Shown: piece after piece, positions 53,931 through 64,000 of the stretch
How the letters are laid out: the number at the start of each line of letters is the position of its first letter
How positions within the stretch are numbered: the stretch's first letter is position 1
Assembly (NCBI RefSeq): GCF_000143415.4
Contig: NW_003314269.1
Coordinates: forward strand, 2,659,060-2,723,059
Direction of reading: 5' to 3'
Length of the DNA stretch: 64,000 nucleotides
Source of the DNA: Selaginella moellendorffii
Lineage: Eukaryota > Streptophyta > Lycopodiopsida > Selaginellales > Selaginellaceae
The notes under the pieces: model-generated
Databases searched by the model: none
Told to the model about the DNA's origin: nothing
Seen by the model: the letters and a program-made list of their open reading frames with translations, nothing else
Translations under genes and position numbers: made by a program

Positions 53931-56900
53931 TTATATAGGAGACTCGAGTTCTTCCTCTGACGTTGTCTCGCTCTCTTCCGACTCGAAATCGATCATCTTG
54001 CTCTTGGCGGTCGCTCGGATCGATTGCATTCGCTCCATCGCCACTGTCTTGCAATTCCGCTGCGACCGAGCGACGCTGGCGGTGGCTTTTGGTGGCGTCT
54101 GGACGCCACTCTCGGAAGAATCGGAAGATACACTTGACGGAGCTGCGCGTGCCTTGGGCTCTGGAAAGAAAAAAGTTGGATAACCAGAGTTTTCTTGAAC
54201 TTTGAAAGGCTTACTTCGTGGTGTTTTAGCTGGTGCTGCTTCTGGCGGAGCGTCTTCGGCAAGGAATCCCAACGAAGCTTCACAAAAAGAAAAACGTGTC
54301 GACGTAAAATCTAGGACTTCAAGTCTACGTTACCTAGGAGAGTCTCTAGCTCGTCGTTTCCAATAGTTTCATCCTTGGTCGAGTCCAAGCTCTTGAGCTC
54401 TGCAGCCATTGCCCTGAGTTCCTTGAGCAGAAGCTTCTCTCCCGCCATCTCATCGATGACCCTGCCGAAAGAAAAAAAAAAAAATCAGCTGGTCTAAATG
54501 CTGGTAACTTACAGAGAAAGGAGCGCTCTCATGGCCCTGATCTCTTTCTGTCGTGACGGCAGAAACTTTAATGAAACGAGAACCTTGCAAAGCGCGGACT
54601 TGTAAGCTTTAACAGCTAGTGTTTTTCTCGATGAAAACCGCATTATCTGGAAAGTAAGCTGGTCACAGTGTCAATTACAATGGTTTTCATATCTACCTCA
54701 CGAGCTAGATCGATTGCAAGGATTGCGAAGTCAGCAGACTCATCGGGGTTTTGCTGCGAGAACAATGGCTGCTTCAGGAGCTCAAGCATAAACCGCGACA
54801 AGTGAGACGCATTTTTTTTCCTGATCGCGGCGATATGTGAGTTGCATGCACTTCCAGTAAGACCAGGCCATTCTTTACGCAACACAGGGACGAAAACCTC
54901 AGCGATGCACCGCTGCAAACACGTCCACAGTTGATGGATGGATGTATCAGACAGAGCTTTCAATATTACCTTATGTTCTGGTGTAGCCGACGCGTAGTTG
55001 TGAAAGAAAACAGAAAGACATTGTCCCAACCTGGAAAAAGTATTAGCTTTTGGCACGAGCAAAAACGACGTACCTCGGGATGCTTTTCGTGTCTTCGTCA
55101 AAGTACATGCGAAATAAGTCAGATAGAACCCTGCTCCGGACAAGGCCCAGCTCCGGAAATCGCTTACTATGCAATAGCAACTTTGCAAAACCTTCAGCTG
55201 CAACACTTCTTGCGGACTCTGTTTCCCCTATGTCCTCCTGAACATAAATATCGTGTTGGTCGCTCAGAATATCTGCTAGCAGCTGCAGAAGAGGCAGCTG
55301 CATCTGCCCAGGAGAATGTGATGCCCGCTGACTGTCCATTAACCCAGCACCATGGGACATCACAAGGTCGAACATGCCTTTGATGGCCATGATCTTTTCA
55401 GCACCATAACTCTTGATAAGAGCTTCTTCAAGTTGGCGGATAACCCGCACGCTTGGATGCTCTTCGGACAAACAGTACAGGGACAAGCATCTGACACCTG
55501 CTCGTCGAACGTCCGCCACCAAGTGGTTAGCCTATAGCAAGCATCAGCGTTAGCGTCAACCATTTCAATTCACTTACCGCAGGGATGAGTAATCCGTCAA
55601 CCATCTCTTGTGTTTCCATTACATGAGCAGGGAACTGGCGTATTGATCTCAGGTTTTCCAGTAAAATGCCGGTTGTTGCCAAACATTGAAGCCATTGAAG
55701 AGCACCGGCCCCTCCTTCTCTGCAAACTTTTCCCAAGTCCAGTGCAGCTTGAGCCATCGCCTCCTCAAAAGCATCTGGGGTTGCATGAACTTTCTTGGCA
55801 AGCTGCACAAATGCGTCGGACCATTCCTTCCCCCCTCCCAGATAGATTCCATCTCCAGTCATTTCGGGACCGCGATCAGGACTTGTCCACTGGTAAAGAA
55901 AATTATTTATCGAAGCCGCGGCGCATTTTCTGCTTGCCATGTCCGAAAAGTCAAGCACGTTGGCTAGCAGGAGGAGTTGGCGAGACACAAACGATTGACT
56001 TGATCCTTCAGAAAAAGTCATTAGCATTAGAAGATCAGCATCGACTAAAGAGTATAGTATACCTGCGGTATGATGTGCCTCGACCAGCGTAACAAATTCT
56101 GCAACCGTTGCCGGTAGTATCGAGTCCAGCAACTGAGCTTTATCAGCCGCAACGGCTTCAAGAACGTCAGCTTGAGCCCCTCGAGATTTTGCCGCGTCCG
56201 AGCTCTTCGCCTTCAACCAAGTTAACAAACTTTTCAAAATCTAACGCAGCATTTAGACACAAAACACAACCTGAGCCTCCGAGTGTAGGTGTGCACATAG
56301 CGTTCTCCAATACAGCGCTTCTTCAGGTTCCATGAACCGAATCTTTCCTATAAAAAAAAAGTTGAAAAGCGAGAGGTACGCAGAATGTAAGTTACCTTCA
56401 TTGGTGCCATCATGATCTAAGTAGTCTCTAAGACTTTGACTGTTGTCCACCCCCATGCAGTCTTCTGTCAAAAGTTGTTGCATCACAAGCTCTCCCGCTT
56501 TCTCATTTGTTTCAACGTCAAGGAGCTTAAGAAGGATCAAGGGATCCTTCTGGCAATCTCTCGTGAGCCATCCATCTTTCAACATGCTCCTACACTCGAC
56601 TTGCACTGTGGACTCCCTGTCCAGCAGGCCACGCTGAAGCACAAGCGCCCGCTGGCGAATACTGTTAAAATTAAACGTGAATCAGCTCCTGCTAACGAAA
56701 TCATCAAACGCTCACCTCAGACTCTGTATGGGAATGTCTCTTATGACTGAATACGCTGCTTTCCGAACCGCTGCGCTCACATCGCCCGTTCTGCTAACAA
56801 TATCCGAGATCGTTGTATTTAAGACCGGAATGGCCAAGAGAGCTGCTTTTCTCACGTCCTGGTAAAAGTGTAAGCAAGCGAGAAAACAAAGAAATACAAA

Positions 56901-57566
56901 TAGAACTTACGGGACTAGGATCAAATTGTAAGGAAAGTCGGTACTGCGAATTGTCTTTGTCATCGGAAAATAAACGACCCAGAGAACGAGCAGCAAAAAC
57001 TCTGATGCCGGCAATTTTATCTTGGATTCTTCGTTCCATGGCAGCAGTCATCTCATCCCAGAGCTCCGCATTTACTTCAGTGTCCTCTCCCAACATCATG
57101 ATCACCTGTAGGGCGAAGAAAATCGTGAGCTTGATCGATGAAAACTATCGGGTGAAATAAGCACATAAGAAAAAAGAAAGAACAGAAAAACTATGCTCAC
57201 CTCAGAAAGAATTTGGCAGCTACGATATCGGACGCTCTTGTTGGAAGAATCAACCGCAGAGAGAAGGAAGTCTACGAAATCCTCCAGAAACGCATCACAC
57301 TCCGCCGCATTCTCGTCCCTAAACGTGACTACGCTGGCCACAAACTTGACAATCCGCTCTACTGCTGGCTCCTTCTTCATGACATCGAAGATCGGGGTCA
57401 CAAACCTCTTGAAAAGCCCTGCGAACTCTTGCTGGTCTTGCTGGCGCCTGGATTTGACAAGATCCTTGAGATGCCGCCGATGCGATGCGTGCGTCTGCTG
57501 GCACTCGTTGAAGATCCGGACGAGCAGCGCTTCGGGCGAAGAATCCATCGCTGCTGTGACCCTCAT
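53931..57566 (-). CDS. CAP-G: Condensin complex subunit 3 (CAP-G)
   Basis: More than a dozen short exons give a HEAT-repeat protein of about 950 residues, near the usual length. N-terminal ALLVRIFNECQQTHASHRRHL, AFLEDFVDFLLSAVDSSNKSVRYRSCQIL, GIRVFAARSLGRLFSDD, AAVRKAAYSVIRDIPI, ALVLQRGLLDRESTVQVECRSML, and ALYWRTLCAHLHSEAQ are typical. The second Cnd3/HEAT region follows (GKVCREGGAGALQWLQCLATTGILLEN, DVRRAGVRCLSLYCL, AVAAEGFAKLLLHSKR). The tail is acidic and Ser-rich. CAP-G with CAP-D2 and CAP-H regulates the SMC2-SMC4 ATPase in mitotic chromosome compaction. ATG 57566 (MRVTAAMDSS) is the first in frame; 57548 is an alternative. Confidence 0.9.
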
Positions 57567-57813
57567 TCTTCCACTCTAGGGCTTTTTTCAAATTTGCGCG
57601 GGAAAAACAGTGTGAAAGGTTGCGCGTTCGAATCCAATACCCGTCGAATTTAAACTGGATTTGGATCATCCGATCGACACGCTCTTTCTAGTCAGTTTTC
57701 AACAGTTTTTTGATTTCTAAAAGAAAACATATCAAAGCTTTTGCTCCTTGCAAAACCGGAATTTTGTGACAAGGGGATGATCCAGTTACGTCCCCGGCTA
57801 TGAATCATATCGC
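57567..57813. other. Short intergenic region, CAP-G leader / DRE2 3' end
   Basis: 247 bp between same-strand genes. It should contain the CAP-G promoter and leader and the DRE2 3' UTR. Only loose telo-box relatives (TCTAGGGC near 57576) are seen. Confidence 0.4.
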
Positions 57814-59171
57814 TCAAACATCAGCTGTTAGCAGCGTGCCCGAAAGAGTGATCTGAAAGGGAAAAGACCAAAGAGTTCTTTAGACCAAGAGGACTCTATA
57901 AGAAAAGGCTCGCTCACCTTCTCGCCAAGTTTGAATGGAGGAAGTCCTCGATACGGGCAAGTTCCACAACGAAAAGCATCACCCAGGCCACACTGGAGAG
58001 CGACTTATGAGAACTTTGGAGCGAGAAAAGGCAGCAAAACTTACGCTTCCACACTGAGATATCGGATTGTTTAACAACTCGTCCGGAAGTTTTCCTTCCT
58101 CTTCAAGCTCAGCACGGCCACAGGTGCAGTTCTTGCAGGCCTTGCGACCAGCATTTCCAACTTCACAGTCGTCAGCTGCAAACAAAAGAGGAAGAAAATG
58201 AGAAAAGGCACAATTGAGTTTGAAATTCGAGACGGGTCAGACCTGCAGGCAATTCGGGGCGTTTCAAGTCCTCCTCTGTAAGCAAACTATCCTCGTCGAC
58301 AAGATCGAAATCATCCTCATCCAAATCCACCGTTGGGAGTTTCCAGCTTGCTATAGCAGAAGAACCGTTTGAAGTTACGGCGCGCTCGACTGCCGTATCT
58401 GTTAAAAACTTCTCTGGTTAGTTCCCCACATTTCTATAACGTCCAGAAGATTCTTGTCACCTTGAGCCGCCACTGCTTTTCTCTTGATTGGAAACGAGAC
58501 TCCAGCTTCCCATGCCGGCTTTTGTGCTCGAAGCTTGAATTATACGAAACGAGAAAAGAGAAGAACGAGGTAAGGATCAAGAGAGAAGCTTGAAATATTT
58601 TTCGTACCAAAACGGAGTCACTCAGGGAAATTCCTGATAAGCCATCTGCTAGAGAAAGCCCTTCCACAGGTTCCATTGTCTCAATGCTTACAAAGCCGGC
58701 CAATACAAGGCTTCGCTGTACTGCTGCCTTATCCTGAAATTCACGTCAAGTTAGCAACTTGAACACGAGAATCACATGAGCTAAATTTTTTAAAAAAACG
58801 AAAGAAAAACGAAGAAAAAAAATACACCTCGCTCGTACGAACAACGAGAATCCCTCCCGGTTTCAGCACTCGAGAGACCTCCTTGACCCACTCTAGTGAC
58901 GCAATTCCAAGAGAAATTACGACTTCCAAGCTAGACGAAGATTGCTTGAGCTTCCCACCTGAGGAAAAAGAAAATTTTAAGTCCCGATGAAGAATAAGAA
59001 CAAGGAAACGAATGGAAACAATGACTGACCGAATTGAGATGCATGAGTAGAGATCGCGAGGCTCTTGCCGAGAGCTGCCTTGTCCGCGAAGGCGCTCATC
59101 GCCCAAACGACGGCGCTTCCGGGCAGCGCAGCGGCATCGGTCACCAACAGCACGACTGGCTCTCCGACCAT
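57814..59171 (-). CDS. DRE2: Anamorsin/DRE2 (CIAPIN1), cytosolic Fe-S cluster assembly
   Basis: About eight short exons, ending [26 protein letters not shown]...LLTADV at the stop (57814-57816). The N-terminal SAM-methyltransferase-like part is divergent ([31 protein letters not shown]). The C-terminal cluster motifs are complete: [20 protein letters not shown] (C-x8-C-x2-C-x-C, for a [2Fe-2S] cluster) and [17 protein letters not shown] (C-x2-C-x7-C-x2-C). It receives electrons from the diflavin reductase TAH18/ATR3 at the start of the cytosolic iron-sulphur assembly pathway. Confidence 0.92.
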
Positions 59172-60331
59172 CCTCGATCTATCTATCGATCGATCTACAC
59201 GGCGCCAAGCGAAAAAAAGAAAAAGAGGGGAAAAAAAACTCCCTCGCCGCCGCCAGCAGCCAGCCGCCGCCTTGCCAAAGCAATTAAAATCTCAAGCCTG
59301 CATTCGCAGAGGAGAAGAAATGGCTAACCGACACAGCCGATAGCTCTAGCTCACCCCAATCACACGCCGAAATCGCGAGATTTCTTTAGAATCCCCGATC
59401 GAGACACGCGAGCGCGCAGATCGGCAACGCAAGAACACACGCTCTGATTCCTCCGCACACCCAAAAAAAATTGCTCAGCCCTAAATTCCGAGTCAGGTAG
59501 TTTGAAGGTTTTAAATAGCGCCCTTGGGACCGGTCAGCGTCGTTGTCTGACGGTCAATAAAGATGCCCGCCGAATCTCCGCCCTCCACAGGGCAGAATAT
59601 CCGGTTCCGGTGTACGGCACACGTGGCGGACGCGCGCCTCGAGTGGGGCCCGCAACACGTGGTGGCGGTGTGGAAGGGACGTGACGTGGGCAAGTCGCCG
59701 GTGACGTGTCACGAGCGCCTTGCCACGTGTCCGACCAACACGTTCCCAATGCGGGCAATCAGTGTGCCAGGAACACGAGAAGCAGACATGAAAGGGATAT
59801 GAAAATAGGCTACAATGGACGATAGGTAATTTTGTATAATTTCTAGCCATGATCCTTTGATCAGAAGGAATCCACTGCTTAGCATCCACCAAAGTGGGAA
59901 CAATGCTTAAAAAACTTTTTTTTGGTGTTCTTGCGGATCCTGACACAAATTCCATGCAAACGTTAATGGAGACCAGCGTTTTCACCGACAGGAGCACCCA
60001 AAAATTCCACCAAAACCTCGCTTTGCTGAGTGCTTTCATATCGATCCCGCACGAACGCTTAAAAACTCTTGGGAGATTTCGCGCACTGGATCTGGATGGA
60101 TATCACAGCAAAGAAAAGTTAGATCAATCCAAAGACGCGCTCGAGCTGTCCGTCAAAAGAACCTTATTCTTCTCCAGTGAGATTTAAAAAAAAACAGCAA
60201 GCGTTCGCTCTCATGCTTCGCTCTAGCTGCTGCGCTCTTAGCTAGCTAAACCATTTTACAAAACCTTCTTATGCCGATCGTTCTTCCCCCCCACCGTTGC
60301 TAAAGAATCCCCCGTTGCTATCGTCGCGGTA
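59172..60331. promoter_or_regulatory. DRE2 upstream region with ACGTG cluster
   Basis: 1.16 kb. 59620-59730 contains at least six ACGTG cores, including CACGTGGC (59620-59627), CACGTGG (59656-59662), the pair at 59679-59688, ACGTG at 59704-59708 and CACGTG at 59724-59729. Such G-box/ABRE groups are bound by bZIP and bHLH factors in stress and abscisic-acid responses. An open frame of 161 codons on the minus strand (to 59554) and a 79-codon one on the plus strand have no recognisable domain and are not called. 59830-60200 holds nothing identified. Confidence 0.55.
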
Positions 60332-60852
60332 TCATCCCCCTGCCCGTTTCGCGGCTTCTAAACATTCTTTTGCCCTGTGAACTTTGGATTGGAGATAGAA
60401 AGTTCCCATCTCCGCATTCTTCTGAAACATCTTGTCGTATTTCTTCAAAGGCAAGAAAACGAGAGAAAACAAGTGTTAGACGAGAAGAGCGGCACAAAGA
60501 TCGCATTTACCTGTAGAACTTCTTCCCAGGGAGTGTTTTCAGCCACTCCAAGGATCATCCTTGCTTCATGCAAGGTCATCGACTTACTTGTCTTGTGTGC
60601 AAGGTTTTGGACCGTCTCGTGAGCAACGCCCGATTTATTTGCATCTAGAACACACTCAAACAGATATTTTCCCCTCTGATCAAAATCTCTTCTCTAGAAT
60701 GGACTCACTGACGATCGCTTGCTTGTACGCCTGAGCAACAGCTTTCACCAGCGCTCCTCCTCCAAGAACGAGCAAGTTCGCGATGATCTTCCCTGCCTGG
60801 AAAACCACGGAGATTCAACAAACGCTCGGAAAAAACTACAAATATCCACCAT
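60332..60852 (-). CDS. PAM16: PAM16/Tim16, regulator of the mitochondrial import motor
   Basis: Four coding exons: the ATG alone (60852-60850); an exon from 60796 to about 60711 starting AGKIIANLLVLGGGALVKAVAQAYKQAIV; one reading NKSGVAHETVQNLAHKTSKSM and LHEARMILGVAENTPWEEVLQ; and the last KYDKMFQKNAEMGTFYLQSKVHRAKECLEAA ending at 60332. This matches PAM16/Magmas (about 115 residues) along its length. The J-like domain lacks HPD (ENTPWEEVL instead), as expected for PAM16, which holds back PAM18 from activating mtHsp70. The telo-box AAACCCTAAA at 60944-60953 sits about 90 bp upstream. Confidence 0.88.
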
Positions 60853-61161
60853 GTAGCGGCAGAATCACTCTCGAGAATGAGAAAACGATCAAACGATTCC
60901 TCCCGGCGATTTCTCCTGGCTTCGTCCCCCCCAGCAGCCCCAGAAACCCTAAAAGAAAAATCGACCAAGAGCCCTAAATCCCAGGCGCTTAAGTACTGCT
61001 ACGTGGCCGCCTCACAACCGTTAATCTAAGTTTGCCTTTTAACCTTTTCGCGGTGTGTATTTAATTCCTTCGCACCAAATCGTAGCTGGTTTGGGCGGGG
61101 CGTGGGGGCGCTCCTCTAGAATAGATCTTCTCTAGGTATTCACAGATCTATCTCGCGAGCA
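60853..61161. promoter_or_regulatory. Divergent region between PAM16 and phosphomannomutase
   Basis: 309 bp. Telo-box (AAACCCTAAA, 60944-60953) and GCCCTAAATCCC on the PAM16 side; GCTACGTGGCC (about 60998-61008). No gene. Confidence 0.5.
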
Positions 61162-62504
61162 ATGGCGGGTGTGATTGCGCTGTTCGATGTGGATGGAACG
61201 CTCACGCCGCCGAGGAAGGTCAGATTTTCTTTGCAGTTCCCCATCATCTCGCTGATTCTTGATCGAATCTCCAGGTCGCTTCCGTTGAAATGCTAGATTT
61301 CTTGCAGGAGCTCCGAAAGGTATGTAGATCAAATCCCCTGTTCCACAGAGGTTTCTAAGGCTGGCATGCAAACAGGTGATCACTGTCGGGGTCGTTGGTG
61401 GCTCGGATCTGTCGAAAATCTCGGAGCAGCTTGGCAAGAACAGTGAGTAGAATCAGATTCAAAGCTCTGCTGGAAGGATTTTCTGATCGTTTTTTTCCCC
61501 TTTCCTTTTCCTTGTTTTTCCTTCCGTTTTTCTTCAGCTATCAACGATTATGACTATGTTTTCTCTGAGAATGGCCTTGTTGCTCACAAAGGTGGATCTC
61601 AAATTGGTAGCCAGGTAAGATCTGTCATCTTTTTTTGCTCCCTGAAGAAACCAATGCCTTTTTTACTTCAGAGCCTAAAAAGCTTTCTTGGAGACGATCA
61701 GCTCAAGGTAAAACAAATTATTTTAAAAAAATTGATGTTTTGAGCCGATGGTAACGTTGGAAAACGATGCAGGAATTTATAAATTTCGTGCTTCACTACA
61801 TCGCAGATTTGGACATTCCTATCAAGAGGTAAGATCTGAGAGCTTCTAAGGCCAAACGGAGCTACTGATGGATTTCTTGGTTTTGTTAGAGGAACTTTTA
61901 TCGAGTTTAGGACGGGTATGCTAAACGTTTCTCCTATCGGACGTAATTGTAGCCAGGAAGAACGCGATGCTTTCGAGCAATATGACAAGGTAAAGAAAAA
62001 ACACTGTTATTTTCTAGTGCTCACTGTTTCCTCTCAACCAGATTCATAACATACGACGGGACATGGTTAATGTTCTCAAGGAAAATTTTTCACATTTGCC
62101 GCTTACTTACTCGATCGGTGGCCAGATTAGTTTCGATGTAAGCTCCAGGCACACTGCTCGCCTTCTCGGATTCTAAACTTCTGTGGTTTTTCCAGGTTTT
62201 TCCCAGAGGCTGGGATAAAACTTACTGCCTCCAGTTCCTCGACGATTTCAAGGAGATCCATTTCTTCGGAGACAAAACTTTCAAGGTACGTGTACCATTT
62301 CTTAGCGTCTTCAAAAACTCGGTTTTGATTCTCAGGGAGGCAACGATCACGAAATTTTCGAGTCGGAGAGGACCATCGGGCACACTGGTATGTGAAAATC
62401 TTTCAAGTGTTCCGCTACAAACTACATTTTCTTGGCTTCTCGCAGTCACCAGCCCTGGAGACACGAGAGAACAGTGCACGCGTTTGTTCCTCACAACCAT
62501 GTAA
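61162..62504 (+). CDS. PMM: Phosphomannomutase
   Basis: About ten short exons. The HAD nucleophile motif is intact in the first exon ([15 protein letters not shown]), and later blocks [96 protein letters not shown] and [14 protein letters not shown] are those of the eukaryotic PMM family. It interconverts mannose-6-phosphate and mannose-1-phosphate for GDP-mannose, used in ascorbate, N-glycans and GPI anchors. It ends in FLTTM. Length about 250 residues, normal for the family. Confidence 0.94.
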
Positions 62505-62595
62505 TTTAATTGAGTGATTAAATTATCAATAAATTAAAGAAATAAGCATTGTTTAACAAGACCTAACCCCTAGCTAGGGTTTTTTTCGGCGAGCG

Positions 62596-63899
62596 ATGGG
62601 CTTGCGAGGTAGGATCCGCGGCGCAGTGATCTGATTTTCGTCTGTGGATTTCTAGGATTTCTTGCTGCTGCTCTTCTCATCTGCCTTTGGAGCTTGATTC
62701 AAGCCGATCCCAAGGATGCGTCGACCATTCTCGTCTCGGATGTCGCGATCTCTATCTGGGACACCGACACTCCCGACTACAAAACAGAGTAAATTTTTTG
62801 CTCTGCATTTCTTTCTTTGTGGAGTGGAAATTCGGCTGCCAGGTTGAAATTCGAGGAGAAAAAATCCGTTGCGCTGTCCGCAAACCACCTGCAAAAGCTT
62901 AAGATTTCCTTCAAGCTCACTACTCCAGAAGGAGCTCTATTTTCTGCTCATCAGGTATGACTTTTTTTACAAAGAAGTTTTTTTCTTGCTCGAGATCTTC
63001 TGTAATCCATATGTTTGGGTCGTGGAAGGTGTTTTTCCGATTACGGTATGGCAAATCTGAGCGTCTGTTTCTCTTCAAGTCGTCGAAAAAGGGATACGCT
63101 CTTCAGCTGGTAAGCTGCCATCGCTAGTTTTACGCAATTCCCAGCTTTCGTATAGGATTTCCTTGGACTCGTAGAGGAGCTGCATTATCTATCGGGCCAA
63201 TACGACATGGATCTCATTGTCGGGGACGCCAAAATGGTACATACACTTTATCTCTCGAACAAATGCTCATTTTTTTTTTCTGTCTTTGCTTTCAACCAGG
63301 CCAACTCTTTCCTCTGGAATCTGGGAAGTCTGGAACTCGACCTTCCAGAGCCTCCAGAGGGCGCGTCAAAGAAAACACCGGCCGTGGAGACCGATCCCAT
63401 GGCTGTTTTCAAACCAAAAGCCGAGATAGCACACATCTTCCGGACTCCCGAGAAACGGCCTCCAACAGCGCTCTCTTACACGTTTCTGGCCTTCACCATC
63501 CTTCCCTTCCTCGCTTTCCTTGTTGGGGTATGGCAAAACGCTTCCTCTATTTTATAGTTCCTTTGATTTTGAATTCTCTGGCAGATGAGGCTGTTGAATA
63601 TCAACTTTGGCAACGCGCCTACTTCCGGTCTTCCAGCTCTCTCGGCTCTTGCGTTTCACGGTGGCCTTGCATCGATCCTTGGGCTTTATCTTCTCTTCTG
63701 GCTCAAGGTATAATCACTTCGCATTGTCATTTCAGTAGAGCTGTGACCTATGCCTCATTTGATGATTTTTTCTTTTTTGCAGCTCAATCTCTTCACAACT
63801 CTGCAGATTCTGGGATTTCTTGGCCTCCTCACAACTGTTGCGGGGTATGGTATCTTGTCACATCTTGCAGATGTGTCCTACAAGGTTAAAGTAGCATAG
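62596..63899 (+). CDS. Ribophorin II/Swp1-like subunit of oligosaccharyltransferase
   Basis: Seven or so short exons. The first codes for MGLRG only, then FLAAALLICLWSLIQADPKDAS completes a signal peptide. A beta-sandwich-like luminal part (DASTILVSDVAISIWDTDTP, LKISFKLTTPEGALFSAHQ, GLVEELHYLSGQYDMDLIVGDA) is followed by PKAEIAHIFRTPEKRPP and three membrane spans (SYTFLAFTILPFLAFLVG; ALAFHGGLASILGLYLLFWLKLN; LFTTLQILGFLGLLTTVAGY). This equals the C-terminal part of ribophorin II and the whole of yeast Swp1. The long N-terminal helical domain of angiosperm RPN2 (about 690 residues) is missing. A reverse telo-box TAGGGTTT (62575-62582) lies 14 bp before the ATG. Confidence 0.85.
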
Positions 63900-64000
63900 C
63901 CTTCTGTCAAATGCTGGACAAAAGTTTTGAAGATAACGAACCTGTTTTTCGTTTATAATTGTCAGCTTTGTGCATGCAATGTACTAACAAATCACTATTT

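Noticed and set aside
59554-60039. 161-codon minus-strand open frame between DRE2 and PAM16
   Set aside because: Crosses the ACGTG cluster; Cys/His/Arg-rich tail looks like translated promoter DNA and no domain is seen. Kept only as a remote possibility.
1-64000. tRNA, rRNA, snoRNA or riboswitch
   Set aside because: No cloverleaf with conserved A- and B-box or rRNA segment was recognised by eye; a covariance-model search would be needed to exclude small RNA genes.

Overview
This is a nuclear genome window from a land plant, most likely a lycophyte such as Selaginella (inference). The genes are split by many very short introns (about 50-70 nt, GT...AG), packed tightly on both strands, and encode plastid, glyoxysome and mitochondrial proteins typical of plants. 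Two pentatricopeptide-repeat (PPR) genes lack introns. No bacterial operons, CRISPR array or RNA gene could be supported. Exon joins were read by hand from reading frame, splice dinucleotides and family resemblance. Start codons were checked for ATG, because several long open frames begin at GTG or TTG.

Layout. 1-11.7 kb is gene-dense: a CCCH zinc-finger/RRM protein (+), then on the minus strand a plastid ABC1K3-like kinase, a Sam50/Omp85 protein and a SpeA-type arginine decarboxylase. 11.9-20.0 kb is an AT-rich, gene-poor block holding a terminal-inverted-repeat element with a decayed BED finger, a PLAC8-domain relic, a diverged repeat family and a small non-autonomous LTR element. 20.0-26.8 kb carries a PPR gene, an APEM9-like peroxisome protein, an intronless NCED-like dioxygenase (-) and a secretory Fes1/Sil1-like factor. 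26.8-33.7 kb is a second AT-rich block with a broken Ty3/gypsy retrotransposon (-).

33.9-63.9 kb is again dense: TGD1, a PLS-class PPR, malate synthase, OXA1 (-) head-to-head with a sideroflexin, a poly(A) polymerase/CCA-transferase-like protein, a B-lectin protein (-), a 2-oxoglutarate oxygenase (-), an AAMP-like WD40 protein, an APD-type RING E3 ligase (-), condensin CAP-G (-), anamorsin/DRE2 (-), PAM16 (-), phosphomannomutase and a short ribophorin II/Swp1-like OST subunit.

No single pathway unites the window, but organelle biogenesis recurs: Sam50, OXA1, PAM16 and sideroflexin (mitochondrion), TGD1 and ABC1K3 (plastid), APEM9 and malate synthase (peroxisome), the OST subunit and the Fes1/Sil1-like factor (ER). 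Telo-box motifs (AAACCCTA) lie close upstream of the start codon in many of these genes. I did not find a convincing new defence or mobile system. The best leads are the small LTR element sharing its putative primer-binding site with the gypsy element, the OXA1/sideroflexin shared promoter, unusual splice structures in ADC and PAM16, and in-situ gene decay at several loci.
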